Shown here one piece after another: positions 60,184 to 64,000 of a stretch of 64,000 bases of DNA (position 1 is the stretch's first letter; each line of letters begins with the position of its first letter). The stretch is from DASVCS01 sp036381495 (lineage in GTDB: Bacteria; Gemmatimonadota; Gemmatimonadetes; Longimicrobiales; RSA9). The stretch is from contig DASVCS010000025.1 of NCBI GenBank assembly GCA_036381495.1, positions 1 to 64,000 on the forward strand, written 5' to 3'. The position numbers and the translations under genes are program-made. The notes below the pieces were generated by a model, which saw only the letters and a program-made list of their open reading frames with translations, made no database searches and was not told the DNA's origin.

Positions 60184-60912
60184 ATGGATTCGTTCTACGA
60201 TGTCGTTCGCGAGGCGGTCCGGCTGCTGATCGGGCTGGACCCGGCGCTGCTCGAGATCGTGCTGCGCTCGCTGCGCGTGTCGGGGCTCGCGCTGCTGGTG
60301 GGGGTGGTGGTGGGGCTGCCGGTGGGCGTGGGCGTCGGACTCGCGCGTTTCCCGGGGCGCCGGGTGGTGGTCGCGCTGATCCATACGGGTTTCGCGCTGC
60401 CGCCGGTCGTCGTCGGCCTCTTCGCCTACCTGCTGCTCTCGCGGTCGGGTCCGATGGGGGAGCTGGAGCTGATCTTCACGCAGTTCGGAATGGTCGCGGC
60501 GCAGGCGGTGATCGCTGCGCCGTACATCGCGGGGATCAGTCTGGCGGCGGTCCAGGCGGTACCGCACGATGTCCGGTTGCAGGCGCGGGCGCTCGGCGTC
60601 TCGCGGCCGGCGGCCGTGCGGGCGCACCTGCGCGAGGCGCGACTCGGACTCGCGGCCGCCGTCGTCGCCGGTTTCGGCGTGGTGATCTCGGAACTCGGCG
60701 CCGTGCTGCTGGTCGGCGGCGACGTCGTGGGCGAGACGCGCGTGATGACCACGGCGATCGTCGCGGAGACGCGCGAGGGCGATCTGGCGGCCGCGCTCGC
60801 CCTCGCGATCGTGCTGCTCGCCCTCGCCCTCGTCGTGAACGTGCTCCTGACGCGGGCGCAGCAGGGCGGCGGGCGCGCGTGGGGCGCCGAGGCGGAGCCG
60901 ACGTGGCGGTGA
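60184..60912 (+). CDS. ABC transporter permease, tungstate (TupB)-like
   Basis: A 242-residue permease with about five or six helices and the EAA-type loop VPHDVRLQARALGVSRPAAVRAHLREARLGLAAAVVAGFG (about residues 125-165). The sequence HTGFALPPVVVGLFAYLLLSRSGPMGELELIFTQFGMVAAQAVIAAPYIAG is typical for TupB/WtpB-type permeases for tungstate or related oxyanions. It starts right after the hexamer hairpin and has no strong Shine-Dalgarno sequence. The stop overlaps the start of the ATPase gene by 10 bases. The solute-binding protein TupA is absent from the rest of the window, so the substrate rests on this permease and the ATPase only. Confidence 0.85.
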   Translation: MDSFYDVVREAVRLLIGLDPALLEIVLRSLRVSGLALLVGVVVGLPVGVGVGLARFPGRRVVVALIHTGFALPPVVVGLFAYLLLSRSGPMGELELIFTQFGMVAAQAVIAAPYIAGISLAAVQAVPHDVRLQARALGVSRPAAVRAHLREARLGLAAAVVAGFGVVISELGAVLLVGGDVVGETRVMTTAIVAETREGDLAAALALAIVLLALALVVNVLLTRAQQGGGRAWGAEAEPTWR

Positions 60913-62000
60913 CACTGCTCCGCGCGGAGGGGCTCGTCCGGCGCTACGGCTCGCGGACCGTGGTCGACGTGGACGCCTTCGAAGTGCCCGATGCCGGCAT
61001 CACGGCGGTGCTGGGACCGAACGGCGCGGGCAAGTCCACGCTCTTCCGGCTCCTGCTGCTGCTCGAGAAGCCGGATGCCGGCCGGATCTACTTCGATGAT
61101 CGGCCGGTCCGACGCGGCGGCCGCGCGGTGCGGAGGCGCATGGCGGGGGTGTTCCAGCGGCCGTACCTCTTCGCGGGGACGGTGGAGGAGAACGTCGCGT
61201 TCGCGCTCGGCCCGCGGCACGGCTCGGCGCGCGAGCGTGATGCGCGTGTCGCGGAGCTGCTCGACGCGCTGGGCCTCACGCCGATGGCCGCGCTGCCGGT
61301 GCGCGCGCTCTCGGGCGGCGAGTCGCAGCGGGTGGCGCTGGCGCGGGCGCTCGCGCCGCGGCCCGAACTCCTGCTGCTGGATGAGCCGACCGCCGCGCTG
61401 GACGTGGCCACACGCCGCCGCTTTCGCGAGGAGCTCGCCGCAATGGCCCGCACCCACGCAGGTACGGTCCTGCTGTTCACGCAGGATCCGGCCGACGCCT
61501 TCGCGCTCGCCGATCGCATTGCCGTGATGGAAGCGGGGCGCATCGTGCAGACGGGACCGCCCGAAGCGCTGGTGCTCGAGCCGGCCACGCCGTTCATCGC
61601 CGCACTGACCGGCGCGGAGCTGCGACTCGAAGGCGTGGTACGGGACCGTGAGGATGGCTTGCTCGTGGTCGCCGTCGGACCGGCGGAAACGGTCGTTCGG
61701 ACTGCGGACCGCGGCGACGTCTCACCGGGGATGCGCGTCCACGTGGCCTACCGTCCGGAGGACCTCACACTGCTCCCGGCGGATGCGCCGATCGAGACCA
61801 GCGCGCGCAACCGCTTCCACCTGCGCGTCACCGCGGTCGGCCCATCGGCCGGGGTGGTCCGCGTCCGACTCGAAGGCGATGTCGTCCTGTGCGCCGCGGT
61901 CAGCCGGCCGAGTGCGGAGGCGCTCGGCCTCGCGCCCGGCCGGACCGTGGTCGCGCAGCTCAAGGCCACGGCCGCGCGGGTCCTGCGCGCGGCATGGTGA
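60903..62000 (+). CDS. ABC transporter ATPase with TOBE-type C-terminus
   Basis: A 365-residue ATPase starting at GTG 60903, preceded by GGAG at 5 bases. Walker A is GPNGAGKST (about 41-49), signature LSGGESQRVALARAL (about 136-150), Walker B LLLLDEPTAALD, with the H-loop position read as Gln in FTQDPADAF (the usual His is replaced). The C-terminal 120 residues form a TOBE/Mop-like oligosaccharide-binding domain (LEGVVRDREDGLLVVAVGPAETVV, VHVAYRPEDLTLL), as in molybdate and tungstate ATPases. The H-to-Q change is known in the TupC/WtpC branch but should be checked. It overlaps the permease gene and has no local binding protein. Confidence 0.88.
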   Translation: MAVTLLRAEGLVRRYGSRTVVDVDAFEVPDAGITAVLGPNGAGKSTLFRLLLLLEKPDAGRIYFDDRPVRRGGRAVRRRMAGVFQRPYLFAGTVEENVAFALGPRHGSARERDARVAELLDALGLTPMAALPVRALSGGESQRVALARALAPRPELLLLDEPTAALDVATRRRFREELAAMARTHAGTVLLFTQDPADAFALADRIAVMEAGRIVQTGPPEALVLEPATPFIAALTGAELRLEGVVRDREDGLLVVAVGPAETVVRTADRGDVSPGMRVHVAYRPEDLTLLPADAPIETSARNRFHLRVTAVGPSAGVVRVRLEGDVVLCAAVSRPSAEALGLAPGRTVVAQLKATAARVLRAAW

Positions 62001-62018
62001 GCGCGCAGCGCGAGTTCG

Positions 62019-63005
62019 TCATTGCGCCGCATTCACGACCGTGAAGACCCGCTCGGCGGCCGCCGCGCCGGCGAACACGCCGACCGCGCCGCTCAGCCCG
62101 GCGCCCGCCTCCCCGCGCATCACCGATTCGCCGTGGATCTCGGTGATGAAGCGGGCGTAGGCCGTGTCGAACGCCGCGACGCGCAGGTGCACCCGGGCGG
62201 AGTCCCACGCGATCGGGCGCGGCCCGGAGTCCGCGTCGCCGGGGTCCTGCACGTAGCACTCGACGCGGAAGAGATGGACGTCGATGTGATCCTCGCCGGC
62301 GCGCGGCTCGCCGCTCGCCCATTCGGTGATGCACCCGCCATCGAGCGGCGCGCGGTCATCCACGAACGGCGTCGCATCGGTGAGCGACGTATAGAGTAGC
62401 GCGGTCCCCTGCCCCGACCGCCACCGCACCTCGAAGTTCGCCGGTTCATCGTTGCGGAAGGCCACGCGCGCCCCTGCGGCGGGCGCGATGATCTCCGGCG
62501 GCTCCGGCGCGACCGCGGCGCCGCGGATGGTATCCCCGGACGGGAGCACCGTGAGCAGCGTGTACCGCGTGCCCGGCACGACGGCGGCGCGGAGCCGCCC
62601 CGTGTAACACCCGGCTCCCGTGCGCGGCGGCTCCTCCTCGCCGTCCGACGGCAACCCTCCGATCAGGCACGGGCCGAACGGCCCGACGGCTTCCCCGAGT
62701 CGTACGCTCCCCTCCGGTCCCGTCACGTAGACCTCCGCACCCGTCACGCGGCCGACCGGGAACTCGCCGGGCGCGGGGGATTCGACGATGCGGGTGATGA
62801 GGACCCGGACCGTGTCGCTGCCCGCCCATACGATGGCGTGTACCGCGATGGCTCGTTCGAGGTCGTCGACCGCCGTCGAATCGCGCAGCAGGTCACAACC
62901 GCCCGCGGCGAGGAGGATGGCCGCTGCAAGGCCCGCGGCGCCGGCGGCTCGCACGGACGCCGTGGAGGCGACCGGGCTCCCGAAATGCCGAACGTTCCAT
63001 GGCAC
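62019..63005 (-). CDS. DUF4249 lipoprotein
   Basis: A 328-residue lipoprotein with lipobox LAAAILLAAGGC (Cys near residue 37). The mature part is beta-rich with DDLERAIAVHAIVWAGSDTVRVLITRIVESPAP, VTGAEVYVTGPEGSVRLGEA and VVPGTRYTLLTVLPSGDTIRGAAVAPEPP, the DUF4249 pattern, with an Ig-like or propeller-like fold. Members occur next to TonB receptors, much like SusD-type partners. Here the receptor stop lies 3 bases upstream of its ATG, so both are translated together. Function of the family is not established; assisting ligand capture is the likely role. Four cysteines (GGC, CLIGG, GCYTG, CITEW) suggest disulfides. Confidence 0.78.
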   Translation of the reverse strand: MPWNVRHFGSPVASTASVRAAGAAGLAAAILLAAGGCDLLRDSTAVDDLERAIAVHAIVWAGSDTVRVLITRIVESPAPGEFPVGRVTGAEVYVTGPEGSVRLGEAVGPFGPCLIGGLPSDGEEEPPRTGAGCYTGRLRAAVVPGTRYTLLTVLPSGDTIRGAAVAPEPPEIIAPAAGARVAFRNDEPANFEVRWRSGQGTALLYTSLTDATPFVDDRAPLDGGCITEWASGEPRAGEDHIDVHLFRVECYVQDPGDADSGPRPIAWDSARVHLRVAAFDTAYARFITEIHGESVMRGEAGAGLSGAVGVFAGAAAAERVFTVVNAAQ

Positions 63006-63008
63006 GGG

Positions 63009-64000
63009 TCAGAACCTCCACTCGATGCCGAACGTGGGGAGGAACGGCAGTTGCGGGAGGTACTCGAGCTCCGCGGCCGGCGCGCGCCCGAAACGGAAGA
63101 CATCGTCCGGGTTCGCGTACAGCACGTTCTTCGTGTTCAGCACGTTCAGGATCTGGAAGTACGGCGTGAGCGTGAGGTCGGCGCCGAACCAGTGTTTCTC
63201 GTAGTCCTTGCGGACGGCGACATCGAGCCGAAAATACGACGGTAGCCGCTCCGCGTTGTGCGGCCCGAGGAGCACGGTGCGTGAGGGCGTGCCGAACAGG
63301 ACGAAGGTGCCGCGCTCCGGGGCGTAGGAGAACGTCTCCGCGATGCCGACGACCGGCGTGTACGGCTGCCCGGTCGCCCACGCGATGCGCGCGCTGAACA
63401 GGCCGTGCTCGCCCCAGCTGGTGGACGCCGAGAGGTCCAGCGTGTGGCGGCGGTCGTAGTGCGGCGCGTAGCGGGAGCCGGCCACTTCGAGTTCGGTCGA
63501 GGAGAGCGCATAGCCGAGCGCGACCATGGTCCGCCCGCGGCGATAGCGGAAGAGCGCTTCGATCCCGCGGGCGGTGCCGGTGCCGGGCCGGCGCCCCTCG
63601 GTGACGAGGATCGGGTCTTCGAGGGCGTCGGGAGGCGCGGCAGGCAGCGGTAGATCCTGCATCTGCTTGAGATAGCCGTCCACGCGAAGCATCGCGCCGC
63701 CGCGGCGCCACTCGCCGCCGAGCACGATGTCCCGCCCGGTCGAGAGGCCGATCCGCGCGGGGACCGCGGCGAGCAGGTCGTAGGCGGTCAACATCGCGGC
63801 GAAGGCCTCTTCGTCGCGCAGCGAGTGGAGGATCTGCGCGTAGCGGCCTGCGCCGAGCGTGAGCGTGAGGTCCGGCGTCACCTCGACGCGCGCGCCGAGC
63901 CGGGGGAGCCAGACGGTGCCGCGGTCCTCCGCGTGGAGCGCCCGAACGCCGCCGCGGAGCCGGATGTCGGCGGTCAGCGACCACTCGTCCTCGATGTACG
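63009..64000 (-). CDS. TonB-dependent receptor, C-terminal part (N-terminus outside window)
   Basis: The frame is open to the right edge, so only the last 330 residues are seen. They form the end of a TonB receptor barrel: YIEDEWSLTADIRLRGGVRAL, PDLTLTLGAGRYAQILHSLRDEE, GRDIVLGGEWRRGGAMLRVDGYLKQMQDLPL, STELEVAGSRYAPHYDRRHTLDLSAS and the C-terminus LPFLPTFGIEWRF with terminal Phe. The GTG at 63881 is inside the barrel and not a start. Plug and signal peptide are outside the window. It pairs with the DUF4249 lipoprotein gene. Confidence 0.8.
   Translation of the reverse strand, partial: YIEDEWSLTADIRLRGGVRALHAEDRGTVWLPRLGARVEVTPDLTLTLGAGRYAQILHSLRDEEAFAAMLTAYDLLAAVPARIGLSTGRDIVLGGEWRRGGAMLRVDGYLKQMQDLPLPAAPPDALEDPILVTEGRRPGTGTARGIEALFRYRRGRTMVALGYALSSTELEVAGSRYAPHYDRRHTLDLSASTSWGEHGLFSARIAWATGQPYTPVVGIAETFSYAPERGTFVLFGTPSRTVLLGPHNAERLPSYFRLDVAVRKDYEKHWFGADLTLTPYFQILNVLNTKNVLYANPDDVFRFGRAPAAELEYLPQLPFLPTFGIEWRF

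Overview
The window is a high-GC stretch of a Gram-negative chromosome. Four TonB-dependent receptors (one cut by the right edge), several lipoproteins and signal-peptide proteins, a DUF4249 protein paired with a receptor, a PadR regulator opposite a carboxypeptidase-regulatory-domain receptor, and an LVIVD-type propeller protein together fit Gemmatimonadota or a close relative. That assignment is inferred from protein style only: there is no rRNA, tRNA, phage module, transposase or CRISPR array to anchor it.

Layout. 1-8.2 kb: end of an LVIVD propeller protein, PadR regulator, large TonB receptor and a secreted glycosidase-like protein. 8.3-14.7 kb: Fic-wHTH protein, fused FAD/Fe-S 2-hydroxyacid dehydrogenase, and an AbiEi/AbiEii toxin-antitoxin pair. 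14.7-18 kb: acetyl-CoA synthetase translationally coupled to an MFS transporter. 18.1-21.2 kb: metal operon of DtxR/MntR-like repressor, two-domain multicopper oxidase and ZIP permease with an extra periplasmic domain. 21.4-25.7 kb: DksA/TraR-type zinc protein, degenerate receiver, Fur/PerR regulator, a repeat-filled gap, then DUF116 and a TrkH/KtrB potassium channel. 25.9-29.2 kb: glutamine synthetase convergent with a REC-histidine kinase and an ANTAR regulator. 29.5-32.8 kb: PBP4-type DD-peptidase with LysM, NlpC/P60 hydrolase with SH3, and a small zinc-ribbon protein. 32.9-37.3 kb: a BNR-like lipoprotein with paired cysteines, a TonB receptor and a His-rich secreted protein, read here as a metal-acquisition module. 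37.5-45.4 kb: HU protein, helical proteins, sugar nucleotidyltransferase and CgeB-like glycosyltransferase, third TonB receptor, and a TIGR02587/TIGR02588 membrane pair. 45.6-51.5 kb: purF, pyruvate phosphate dikinase, secreted phosphodiesterase. 51.7-57.6 kb: metallopeptidase-like lipoprotein, M15 peptidase, SH3 protein, outer-membrane barrel. 57.7-62 kb: BON protein coupled to a GH15 enzyme, then a tungstate-type ABC permease and ATPase without a binding protein. 62-64 kb: DUF4249 lipoprotein and a TonB receptor.

Between genes runs a dispersed family of G-rich hexamer repeats (GGGAGC, GGGAAC, GGGCTA, GGGATC) at about 5.5, 23.1-23.4, 47.0-47.2, 56.7-56.8 and 60.05-60.17 kb. Several copies fold into long hairpins or contain four-run G-quadruplex motifs; two copies 33 kb apart align over about 110 bp in opposite orientation, and one has become the coding tail of purF. 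Together with the oxidase-ZIP metal operon and the His-rich/TonB/Cys-pair cluster, this is the least explained content of the window.

All domain and family names rest on reading motifs by eye. Start codons were chosen from Shine-Dalgarno spacing and overlap with neighbours and often differ from the longest open frame.
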